In this document: positions 34,650 to 46,009 of the stretch, piece after piece
Numbering within the stretch: the first letter of the stretch is position 1
Layout: each line of letters starts with the position of its first letter
NCBI GenBank assembly: GCA_945859605.1
Contig: OX243820.1
Coordinates: forward strand, 30,861,883 to 30,925,882
Origin: Lumbricus rubellus
Taxonomy: Eukaryota; Annelida; Clitellata; Crassiclitellata; Lumbricidae
Direction: 5' to 3'
DNA: 64,000 nt
Translations under genes and position numbers: made by a program
Notes under the pieces: generated by a model
Seen by the model: only the letters and a program-made list of their open reading frames with translations
What the model was told of the DNA's origin: nothing
The model's database searches: none

Positions 34650-37600
34650 CCAATCAGGGACGAAGTCAAGAAGTCAGGTGGACGTGGCCCAGCCTCTAGA
34701 CCATTCCATTCATTAATTGCCTAACTATAATTTGTTTTCTTGAAGATCTACATTCTACAGTTGCACATGTAGTTACATGCCAAATTGCTAATATTCTAGA
34801 CAATGGCCAATCATTATTAGCCTATAACATGAATAAACTGCCTATAGCCTAATTATAATTTAGTTTCTTGAAGATGTAACCTACATTCTACAGTTGCACA
34901 TTGTAGGCCTATGCCAAATTGCTAATATTCTAGACAATGACCAATCATTATTAGCCTATAACATGAACAAACTATAGCCTAATTATGGTTTCAAGGCCTT
35001 CTTTTCACGCGTGAATTAATAATTGTTATTATCATCTCCCGCAGAATGAGGCTAATTGGAGAGGACACGACGACGGGGCAGCATGGTTCAACTGTTTAGC
35101 GCACTGTCCGTGACCGATGCCTTCCTTCCTCGCCGCTAGATGACGTCTATTGAGCCGTGCTTAAATGAAGAGACGGAGGAGGAGGAGAAGGCGATGTCCT
35201 TCCCCGCAGCAGCGTCGTCCTGTCGGGGCCTCCTCCCTCGACGGTACATCGGTCCGTCGGTCCGTCGGTCCGTCGGTCAAGGCATCGTGCGCTGACGGTG
35301 GGTGAGTCGCTGTCATCGCCATCTGGAACTGACTCGGAAATTATTTTACGTGAAGTCGACGCAAGGATGATTAGCAGAAGCTAAGCAGCGTGATAATTCA
35401 TTCACCCGGCGGTTCTGCATATATGCCGGATATTGCTTGTCAAAATCATCCCTCTGTCTTTCAGCCTTCAATTTTTGGCACTCCATCTAGTTTCTCTCTC
35501 TCTCTCTGTCTCTCTGTCTCTGCCTGCCTGTCTGTCTGTCTCTCTTTCTCCTCGTATCTCTCTGTCTCTCTGTCTCAGACTGTCTGTGGTCCAATTTTTC
35601 TCAATTTTTGTGTTTAGGTTTCCGACCCCGAGACATCTGCGTTAATCATCTTGTCATGTCAGTCTCGTATTTCCTTTCCTTCTGCCACAGCACCCACCCT
35701 CCCTCCCTCCCTCCCTCCCTCCCTCCCTCCCTCCCTCCCTCCCTCCCTCCCTCCCTCCCTCCCTCCCTCCCTCCCTCCCTCCCTCCCTCCCTCCCTCCCT
35801 CCCTCCCTCCCTCCCTCCCTCCCTCCTTCCTTCCGCCCGTCCTTCCTTGCTTTCTTCGTTCGTTCGTTCATTCTGCTATTTATTTAGTAGGCCTAACATC
35901 TGCAAACGTTTCCGCAGCGAGCTTCGTAGGCTACACGCCTACACGCATCTGACAGTGTTTTCCCGCAGTGTTACGTCAGACTTATAATTATTATACAGTT
36001 AGGCCTACATTATAAATGACAGCCTATTTCGTTCGCCATCATGTGTGATAAGGTATTCATGCAATCACTTTTAGCATCCCAACATTGTCTCAATTTTCCT
36101 CCCTACCTTCCTTCCTCTGACAGTCTGAATAACCTATCAGACTTCATGTATAGCGACGTCATCGTTATGCATAAGGCATCAGACTTAATATACAGACAGA
36201 CGCAAAATCAGTCAATTACCAAGATGCATACGAGTCGAAAACTCGAAATCCACGAGACCCCCAGAGACCAGAGAGGGGAGATGGGGAAGGGGAAGAGGGG
36301 AAGATGGGGAAAGACTGTTTTCTATCGTGTCGTCGTCGTTCATTCCCAATTTCTTTCTCATCTTGCTGGAAACTTTTCATGATTAGCCTGCATGACATGC
36401 ACCTCATCTGTTTCTATCGACTTGTGAATAATTAAGCGACAGAGGTTTATGGCCTAGGCCTATACATAGACTACAGTCTATAGTTGAACCATACAAAAAC
36501 AGTTCCTAGACTCAGCCGCCGGTTGCCCTCTGCCAGTGCCAGTCCCAAGTGGAGTAAAGGAGGAGGGCGACACTAATATCTCTGTTATGCATGACGGGTC
36601 GTTAAACAGCAACAAGCCATGAACATTAATGGGCTGTGCGCAGGGAGGAGGATCAAGTCTAGCTATAAGTTATATTCCGTACGGAGAGAGGGAGTGGTTA
36701 CCTCCACGAAATGCACGTACGCAAAGAAATTTTACAATTAGGCCTGGCCTTACACGCCCTGCCCACATTAGCCTAATTTCTACTGTAGGCCTATTATCCT
36801 ATGATAGTCGTCCGATTGCCTAGCATGATTCGTCCATATCATAATAAGTTATGCTCAGTTATAAACAGTACCGGTAAACCATAAGTTACTAAATTTTAGC
36901 TAGCAAATAATTATGATTTTGACAAAAATAAATAGTAGCCTAGCCGAGTAGGCTACAATGAATGTTTTATACAGGGTGGGCCTAAAAAGTAATCTCTTAA
37001 CGACAGGATAGACACCAACATGCACGTGGGGAACAGTTTCTAGACGCAGGGAAGAATGATGGGTAAAAACTGGTTGAAGGAGAAAAATAAACCGTTCTAT
37101 TGCTGGAAATTAAACTCCAACGTCAATCATTGGGACGTTTATTTTGAGCCGTGTCCCCGAAGCACAAAAGAACCTCGGTCCTATAAGTCACTGAAAAACT
37201 ATTGAGACGTCAACATTTTCTCCGCCCATTCGTTCGTCATGTTTTCCTCATCCCAGACGCGTTTTTATGACCTTTTTCCTCGACCATAGAAAACAGCTTT
37301 ATTGACACCGCGCGCCGCGATTTGAAGAGATAGATCAGCTCATTGCGGTGTATATAGACGACTGATTTCGCGGAAGGTATACTGCCCTGTTTTTCTTCGT
37401 ATCTGATCGTCTTTCAGATTGGCGTCCCAACATCTAACCCACGGCATGTGCGCAGCGTTAATAAAACGCTCCCAATAACTGCTGGCCCGCCATAAAACTG
37501 ACCGCGGCTTTTTCGCTCCGTCTGCTGAAATTGCCAAACGTTAATCGGCCGGACGCCGCCCCTTATTCAGCCCGACCCAGAGCCTTAGACCGTTAGACGG

Positions 37601-38510
37601 ACCGGATAAGGTACTGAACAGTTCGGATGATCGGCGATGTCTTTCATGGGTCTGAACGCGGAACAGCGTGAGGCCATCCGCGTGTTTTGCTTGCCGCCAT
37701 TATGCATAGACGATTTATTAACCGCAGAGCTCTCGTCTCGCCCGTCTTGCCAGTTCATATAGCGCATTTAATTCTCCGGCTCATGTTTATTGCTCCCAGC
37801 CGGTGGATTGTCGTGTTCCTCTCGTTTCCACGACCGTCTTTGTGTTCAGCGTATACATGCAGAAGGCAGTCTGCGTGTTCCTCTACGTTCCTTTCATGTT
37901 TCTTCGGGTAGGTCCACGTGCAACTGTGTTTTTGCTCCTCGCGAGGTCTATAACCTAGCCCATAGGCCTAGGCCATTATAGTCCTACGACTTTATTGTGC
38001 TTTTTTCGGGTGTGCACTACCCTTTATATATATCATGCTATAGGCCTATGGCGGTGGGTTGGTTTAAGACCGTTTAAGTGAAACCGAACCGACATCGCTA
38101 AAGCCTATTTTTAAAAAGCCAGCAATGAAGTCGATATTCGGCGTAGGCTACAGGGTTACCGAATTAATTAAACCGCGAAACCATGACGTCGCTGTGCACA
38201 GCATATAATTATGACCTTGGCCTATACATGTATAAAAACTACAGAGAAAATCCAATTAGTTTTCGATCACTAAACATCTATCAAAGAATTTGATGATAAC
38301 CGATCCTGAAGGGCTGACCCTATATAATAGGCCTATCATGTAAAAACAGCAATTGGAATAGCCTATAAATGTAGGCCATATGTATTAAAATATAGGCTAG
38401 GCTATTTGCTTTATTACGGCATATCTATAATAACCTTATTATAACGTGTTTGCGGTGCATGCATCGGCACATATGTCCATCTCACTGATAGCCTATATAT
38501 ATATATATGT

Positions 38511-38563
<53 letters not shown>

Positions 38564-39520
38564 TCAAGCCTATAGGAAGCTCGACCTGTATAGGCTAAAT
38601 CTTTAGATTTCGGTAGGCTATCTGGTTTTCGATTTGCCCAATTAGGCCTATTATATAGGTCTATCGCAGATTTCAGACAAACTGAACACCAGATATAGGA
38701 AAATCTGGGTAAGAAGTCGTAATGAGAAAATTGGCGGAAATTACCCCGGTTTCCCCTACCGAAATCGCAATACACTGCAGAAATACCGAAGCTGAGCAGC
38801 TGCAGGCTCGGATAAAAAAAACCCCGTAGAACCGACAGCGACACGTAGCCACATTGCGTCGGCTCTATATTATGTCCCCCTGCGTTTGTCTGTTTGTCTT
38901 TCTTTAGCTGTCTCCGGATTTCAATTCTTGTCGCTAATAATACTATTATACAATTCGTTCTATAGGCCTACTGCTACTGCTACTGCTGCTGCATGCTGCT
39001 ACCACCTTCGCTGCCGCAGCAGCCGCCGCCACCACCACCACCACCACCGCCAGCGCCGCCGCCGCCACCACCACCGCCGCCACCACCACCACCACCACCA
39101 CCACCACCACCACCACCACCACCACCACCACCACCACCACCACCACCACCACCACCACCACTACTTCCTGTTGCTTCATAATATATTATCATCTATTCTA
39201 TAGGTTGCGGTCTGTGCTTAATGCCAGATGAGGTCTATGCCACGACGTCGTCGTGTCCTTTCTTGCCCTTCAGGGTCACCACTCACCACCTACACAACTA
39301 CACACCTACACACTGCAGCAGACGCGATACTTAGATTCGTCAATTTGACGATGGTGACGACGACGATGGTGGTGGTGTATGCAATATGCATGGTGTATGC
39401 ATGGTGATGGTGCATGGTGGTAATTCACGCAATTATAATAGCACCGTACGATCTTTATCGTTGCATGTCAGCGTTGGATGTCACGCGAGAAATGGAGATT
39501 ATAAGCTCACTGGCCAGAGG
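34650..39520. other. Gene-poor region with simple repeats
   Basis: It holds (TCTG/TCTC)n at 35490-35580, a (CCCT)n run at 35698-35828, (AT)n at 38496-38562 and (CAC)n at 39022-39162. A repeat shared with 16855-16965 is at 36510-36625. A diverged tandem pair (ctaattataatttgttttct tgaagat) lies at 34720-34990. No gene recognised. Confidence 0.6.
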
Positions 39521-39559
39521 ATCATCGGAGGAATTAGGGAAGGAGCGAGGAAGGGAGAG

Positions 39560-40680
39560 AGGGAAGGAAGGATGGATGGATGGAAGGATGGATGGATGGA
39601 GAGAGGGAAGGAGTAGGAAGGTAGGAGCGAGGGGTTGATGGAGAGGGAGGAAGGGAGGTATTGATGGAGAGATGCATGGAAGGATGGATGGATGGAGAGA
39701 GGGAAGGAGTAGGAAGGTAGGAGCGAGGGGTTGATGGAGAGGGAGGAAGGGAGGTATTGATGGAGGGATGCATGGAAGGATGGATGGATGGAGAGAGGGA
39801 AGGAGTAGGAAGGTAGGAGCGAGGGGTTGATGGAGAGGGAGGAAGGGAGGTATTGATGGAGGGATGCATGGAAGGATGGATGGATGGAGAGAGGGAAGGA
39901 GTAGGAAGGTAGGAGCGAGGGGTTGATGGAGAGGGAGGAAGGGAGGTATTGATGGAGGGATGCATGGAAGGATGGATGGATGGAGAGAGGAAAGGAGTAG
40001 GAAGGTAGAAGCGAGGGGTTGATGGAGAGGGAGGAAGGGAGGTATTGATGGAGAGATGCATGGAAGGATGGATGGATGGAGAGAGGGAAGGAGTAGGAAG
40101 GTAGGAGCGAGGGGTTGATGGAGAGGGAGGAAGGGAGGTATTGATGGAGGGATGCATGGAAGGATGGATGGATGGAGAGAGGGAAGGAGTAGGAAGGTAG
40201 GAGCGAGGGGTTGATGGAGAGGGAGGAAGGGAGGTATTGATGGAGGGATGCATGGAAGGATGGACGGATGGAGAGAGGGAAGGAGTAGGAAGGTAGGAGC
40301 GAGGGGTTGATGGAGAGGGAGGAAGGGAGGTATTGATGGAGGGATGCATGGAAGGATGGATGGATGGAGAGAGGGAAGGAGTAGGACGGTAGGAGCGAGG
40401 GGTTGATGGAGAGGGAGGAAGGGAGGTATTGATGGAGGGATGCATGGAAGGATGGATGGATGAAGAGAGGGAAGGAGTAGGAAGGTAGGAGCGAGGGGTT
40501 GATGGAGAGGGAGGAAGGGAGGTATTGATGGAGGGATGCATGGATGGGTGGGTGGATGGAGAGAGGGGAAGAAGTAGGAAGGTAGGAGCGAGGGGTTGAT
40601 AGAGAGGGAGGAAGGGAGGTATTGATGGAGGGATGCATGGATGGGTGGGTGGATGGAGAGAGGGGAAGGAGTAGGGAGGG
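39560..40680. repeat. 96-bp satellite array, about 11-12 copies
   Basis: The unit includes gagagagggaaggagtagga, gcgaggggttgatggagag and ggtattgatggagggatgca. Copies are highly similar; the last two are more diverged. The unit length is a multiple of three and the minus strand lacks stops in two frames, which yields two overlapping frames over 400 codons long. They are Ser/Pro/His/Leu-rich with the same 32-residue period and are unlikely to be genes. Confidence 0.93.
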
Positions 40681-40882
40681 AGGAATGGATGGTGAAGGTA
40701 GCCTACGGAATGAGAAAGAACGAAAGGGAGAAACTGACAAAATAATATAGATCTATGTAGCAATAAAGTTTAAGCCAAAGACAGAAAAATAATATTATGC
40801 AGTGACGGAGACAGATAGACTATATATAATTATACAATAAATTATATATATACCCGGTAATATAATATTTTAAATTTATTTC

Positions 40883-41094
40883 TCGCATTTGCTATAGCGC
40901 CCCTTCAAGCTCTCTCCTCAGAGGCAATCCCGACTACAGCGCGGACACTGCATCGGAGTTTCACGCCAAGGTCAGAGGTTGATTATTGCAAGTGAAGGAC
41001 TTACTCACGGTCCATACGCGGTGGCGGCTTGAGGTGGATTGGAACCTGAAACTCTCCAGCTCAAAGGCACCGAACCTACCACTACACCACCGCG
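40883..41094 (-). mobile_element. tRNA-derived SINE, variant copy
   Basis: Reverse copy with the tatagcgccccttcaagct tail, gcggacactgcatcggagtt body and ggtggattggaacc in the B-box region. It has a small insertion relative to the main family and is followed by an (AT)n run at 41098-41128. Confidence 0.8.
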
Positions 41095-41130
<36 letters not shown>

Positions 41131-41441
41131 CATAGAGGGAAGGAGGGAGGGAGATGAACGCACCAACGGACGGACAGATACAGACACGTAGCATATAGCG
41201 GAGAGAAACAGGGCTGCAGGGAGGCTACGTATACCTTGCTGGAAGTAAAGACAGATCTCTTTGTATAGCCGTAAATGGCTGAGAGGAACTATGAACGATG
41301 GTCCAATGTCACGCGACTCAGGCCACCGAGGAGACTTGCATTAGCTGAGGTCAGCGAGGACAAGGATACGCATGCACGAGAGAGGTCACAAAGGTCACAC
41401 AACCAGTTCAGCGAGTTTTAACTGTAACTGTAGCTTAACGG

Positions 41442-42525
41442 TAAGGGCCTTGGGCAAGTCCTTCACTCACATTATTGCTCAGCGCCTCGGCGTGAAACTC
41501 CGATGCGGTGTCCGCTCTGCATTAACATAACATAACATAACATGGGTTTTAAGTGGTTCAGAAGACACTAGGCCTGTGTTAGAACCACTGCAATATTGAC
41601 CTGGAACTTTTAATACCCCAATTTTCCTAGGTTCCTTTTAAATGCTGTGACCGTGTCCACCGACACAGTGCTGTCCCCCAATCCGTTCCACATGTCCACA
41701 GCTCTAGCACTGAAAAATTTCTGCCCTAATGATCCTTTCGGCTTCTTAAATAATTTGTACCTATGTCCCCGAGTTGCTTTGTTTGGTGCTAATACAAAGA
41801 ACTTCTCCCAACATAGTGCTTCCTTTCCAGTAATGATCTTGTATGCTTCAATTAGGTCTCCTCTGCTCCTCCTTCTCTCCAGTGTTGTTAGCCCACACCT
41901 TTCCAACCTCTCCTCATAGCTCATATCTTTGTAACCCCAAATCATCTTCGTAGCTCTTCTCTGCACTTTCTCCAGTTTTTCAATATCCTGCTTCAAGTAT
42001 GGATTCCATGCCTGAATGCAGTATTCCAGCTGTGGCCTAACCAGTGATTTATATAGCCTCAGTATTGTATCCTTATCTCTAGTAACTATTGTCCTTTTTA
42101 TCATGCCTAATGTTGAATTTGCCTTTTTTGATGCTTCAGCGCATTGCCTTGAAGGTTTTGCACTCTTGTGCATGATCACTCCTAAGTCCCTTTCTTCATC
42201 ACTCACCCTCAGTGCCTTCCCCCCCATTTCATATGCAAACTCCTGGTTCCTCTTTCCCATATGCATCACTGAGCACTTTTCCAAATTAAAAAGCATTTGC
42301 CAGTCATGTGACCATCTAAACATTTTTCCTAGATCTTCCTGTAGTATATCTGCTTCTTCTTTATTACCCACTGCTCTACATAATTTTGTGTCATCCGCAA
42401 ACTTAGAAATCTTTGATAGAATCCCATCATCTATATCATTAATAAAAAGTACAAACATTCGGGAGCGCCTCTGAGTAGAGAGAGCTTGAAGGGGGCGCTA
42501 TAACAAGTGCACACACAAACAAACG
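41442..42525 (+). mobile_element. SINE copy split by a LINE insertion
   Basis: The left part (41442-41523) and right part (42456-42525) together make a 5'-truncated SINE of the main family. The join is exact: ...tccgctctgcatt / cattcgggagcgcct..., with catt present on both sides of the LINE. Confidence 0.85.
41524..42455 (-). pseudogene. 5'-truncated LINE with RT palm and thumb fragment
   Basis: A minus-strand frame of about 280 codons (stop at 41610-41612) starts in LFINDID and contains the catalytic FADDTKL motif, FNLEKCSVMHMGK, DLGVIMHKSAK, LYKSLVRPQLEYCIQAW, KLEKVQRRATKMIWGY and ARAVDMWNGL. This is the second half of a non-LTR reverse transcriptase. The 3' end is an 86-bp UTR followed by a (TGTTA)n tail. 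The frame is intact, so the insertion may be fairly recent, but the endonuclease and first half of the RT are missing. The apparent ATG lies in the target duplication, so it is not the original start. Confidence 0.9.
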
Positions 42526-42639
42526 GTGGGTGAGGATGGACGAAACGTGAGATCACAAAGGTAGTCTATACTTCTGAGAAAGATCCAATAGAGAATAATT
42601 AAGGACCAAAACAAGAACTTCGAATTGCATGATTGTATA

Positions 42640-42642
42640 CGA

Positions 42643-42691
<49 letters not shown>
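42640..42691. repeat. (GA)n microsatellite
   Basis: About 26 GA dinucleotides. Confidence 0.95.
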
Positions 42692-42694
<3 letters not shown>

Positions 42695-43129
42695 TAGTGA
42701 ACCAGTGACTTTTCAATCGTGACTGTAGATATGTATACAATCATACATGTATACATGTTGGAGAATCGAGGACGACGGGCTATCAATCTATCACCAACAT
42801 TGAGCACAGACCGTACGAAATAGAAGAGTTGTACGAACCAAATCAAGGCCAAGTCTGCATTGCAGTTATACATGTAGGCAAATCGGAAGCCATCGGTCAT
42901 TGACGTGAATGTTTGATTCAGTATGAACATTAATGTACGCATAATACAGGTATGTAGATCTATGTGTTTTCGTACTTGAATGGAAGCTTTATATTCGACC
43001 AGTATAGTGCCTCACAAAGGCGCAGGTGCCACAGCATGGAAAGCTTTGAATGCGATCCAATGCCATCCATTATAGACCAAGTCGATCTCTGAGCCTGAGC
43101 CGAGTCGATCGTTCTAAAGCACCCCCGCC

Positions 43130-43500
<371 letters not shown>

Positions 43501-43789
43501 ACGCATGTACGTACACACATGCACGCACGTGCATGTACGCACACATACACAAGCAAGCACGCACGCATGCACGACATTGCACGTACGCATTCGCACATCA
43601 CATGTAAACGCGCTCGAGTTCAATACGGCGAGGAGGCAGTGGAAGAGGTGGAACTGCGTTGGAACCTTAGTCCAATTCGATGTAATGGTTTTCTGGCGTC
43701 AACTACTGTAAATGCAGCCGTTATGTACATCTAACTTGATCTAAGTATTTGTCACGACAGGTGTTCGCAGATCTGCAGACGATCGACAG

Positions 43790-44715
43790 AGTAGGAAGAG
43801 GAGCAGGAGGAGCAGGAGAAGGAAATGGAGGAGGCAGTGGAAGAGGAGGAGGAGTAGGCAGTGTAGGATGCAATTGAAGAGGAGAAGGATCAGGAGGAGC
43901 AGGAGGAGTAAGAGGAGCAGGAGGAGTAGCAGGCAGTGGAGGAGGCAATTGAGAAGGAGAAGAAGGAGGAGGAGCAGGAGGAGGAGCAGGAGGAGGAGAA
44001 GGATCAGGAGGAGCAGGAGGAGTAAGAGGAGCAGGAGGAGGAGTAGCAGGCAGTGGAGGAGGCAATTGAGAAGGAGAAGGAGGAGGAGCAGGAGGAGGAG
44101 AAGGAGCAGGAGGAGTAGGAAGAGCAAGAGGAGGAGGAGGAGGAGGAGGAGGAGGAGGAGCAGGCAGTGGAGGAGGCAGTGGAAGAGGAGGAGAAGTAGG
44201 AGGAGAAGGAGAAGGAAAAACATGTGGAGGCAGTGGAGGAGGAGAAGAGGGAGGACGAGGACGAGGAAGACGAGGAGAGGAGGAGGAGGAGAAGGAAAGG
44301 AGGATGCAGAGACGTAGGAGGACGTGATGAGTATATTCAGATTGATGATGGGACGAATTTGACGGCAGAATGGTCGGATGCGACGTTCGGATGTCCGACG
44401 TGTCTGCTTGATGCACTCCGATGCTGATGAAACCTAAATGAAACCAAGCCTCCTCCTCCTCATCCTCTGCCTCCTCCTCCTCCTTCTCCTTCTCATCGTC
44501 CTATTTCTCCTCCTTGTCCTCCTTCTCCTTCTGCTCTGCTCCTTCTGCTCCTGCTCCTCTTCCTGCTCCTCTTCCTGCTCCTCCTCCTGCTCCTCCTCCT
44601 TCTCCTCCTCCTTCTCCTCCTCCTTCTCCTCCTCCTCCAGTTCTCCTCCTCCTCTAGTCCTCCTCCTCCTCTAGTCCTCCTCCTCCTCCTACTCCTCCTC
44701 CTCCTCCCCCTCTTC
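43790..44715. repeat. Polypurine (GGA)n tract followed by a polypyrimidine (TCC)n tract
   Basis: 43790-44330 is a GGA/GCA-rich purine tract. 44445-44715 is a CTCCTC-rich pyrimidine tract on the same strand. About 110 bp of ordinary sequence separates them, so they form a large imperfect inverted repeat. The Pro-, Leu- and Arg-rich frames are spurious. Confidence 0.85.
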
Positions 44716-45365
44716 CGCCGAACGTGTAAGGCAATGCCACATAAAGAAGGACGGACAGAAACAGACAGACGTACACCATACGAGGGTGCATGGGGCACGG
44801 TGGCGTATTGAATAAAAAATCCCGAAGCCACAGTTGGATAGACAACGTGCTTTGTAGGCTGTTATTAGCGCCGTTGTATTGCATGCCGTCTGATTTGTTG
44901 GTAGTTAAGATTTATGTCTTCTGTTAAGTTCTGTAGCCGAATCTGAGTTCCTGTAAAGTGTGTCCTGGTATTTCTTTTCCTACACTTTATAAGCACTGCG
45001 TTTTTTTTCCATAGAACCATTTTGACCAGCAGCAGAGATGCTGTTCTGCCTGGTTTAGTTTCTCTTGAACTGGTGGTGTTATATGTTGGCTATATGCAAT
45101 TCATGATACAACCAGGTACAGATCATTATGTACAGTAAGCGCGTTGTACTTTGTAGGTCTACTGCTTGTAGTATAGTAGTCGATGGACAGCAGAGACTTA
45201 GAAATAATTAGAGCGCAGATTCATTCTCTCATCATAGTTGGCTGACCATGCGTTCATTGAACATAATGTCTGCTTATAATGACAGGGCAATCGTTACCAT
45301 GAGGGTATTATATATATTTTTTTATACATATATATACACACACACATACATTATACTCCATCTTG

Positions 45366-45396
<31 letters not shown>

Positions 45397-45838
45397 TATA
45401 TGTATAATATATATTGTATGTTCCTGTGGTCAATTACAGATGGCGTCAACAGAGTTGGTTAGTCACTATTCATAATTGTTATCATGGTTTGTCACCTTCA
45501 CTGTTCAATCACAACAGCTTTGTTGCTGGTTCACCCCCCACTCCCCCCAGAGAGCACCGCATGTCCACGAGGTCGTTTAAAGATGGCGTCAACAGAGAAA
45601 TGTCAGCCCTCTCATTGTCCGCAATAACCTCACACTTTGCGGACGTCCGCACTCCGACGAAGTAGTCCGGTTGAAGTCCGTTTGCCATCTCAGTCTGTGT
45701 ATGTTACACAGGAGGTACAACGCCCCCACCAGGGTTGCCAGATTACCAGACAACCTGGTAACCCTGGCGCCTACCCTAGCTGTGAGACTGTGGTAGTGCC
45801 AATCCCAAGCCTGGAGCAGGTCGGAGGATATCGCTAAT

Positions 45839-46001
45839 CATGGGCGAAGTTTGGTTTCCGTTCTTGGGAGGGCTAACCCCGAGTCTGGGCCTTCTTAGGG
45901 GTGCTAACCACGAAAAAGGATACCATTTTCATGGTAAAAAAGGTTAATCTGGGCCTTCTTGGGGGGCTTAACCCCCTAGCCCCTGATAAACTCCGCCCAT
46001 G
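45839..46001. mobile_element. hAT-like MITE, 163 bp, perfect 8-bp TSD, inside another repeat
   Basis: Ends catgggcgaagttt and aaactccgcccatg are inverted and flanked by tcgctaat at 45831-45838 and 46002-46009. The sequence on both sides matches the repeat at 36510-36625 (agtgccaatcccaagc... and gtcgtttaagagcaacaa), so it inserted into an older repeat copy. Confidence 0.88.
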
Positions 46002-46009
46002 TCGCTAAT

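Noticed and set aside
36972..37000. Mariner/Tc1-type terminal sequence (tacagggtgggcctaaaaag)
   Set aside because: No matching inverted end or transposase remnant could be found nearby.
39499..40763. Two minus-strand frames of over 400 codons as a repetitive secreted or mucin-like protein
   Set aside because: Both frames are equally open because of the 96-bp unit; there is no signal peptide and each frame just echoes the DNA repeat.
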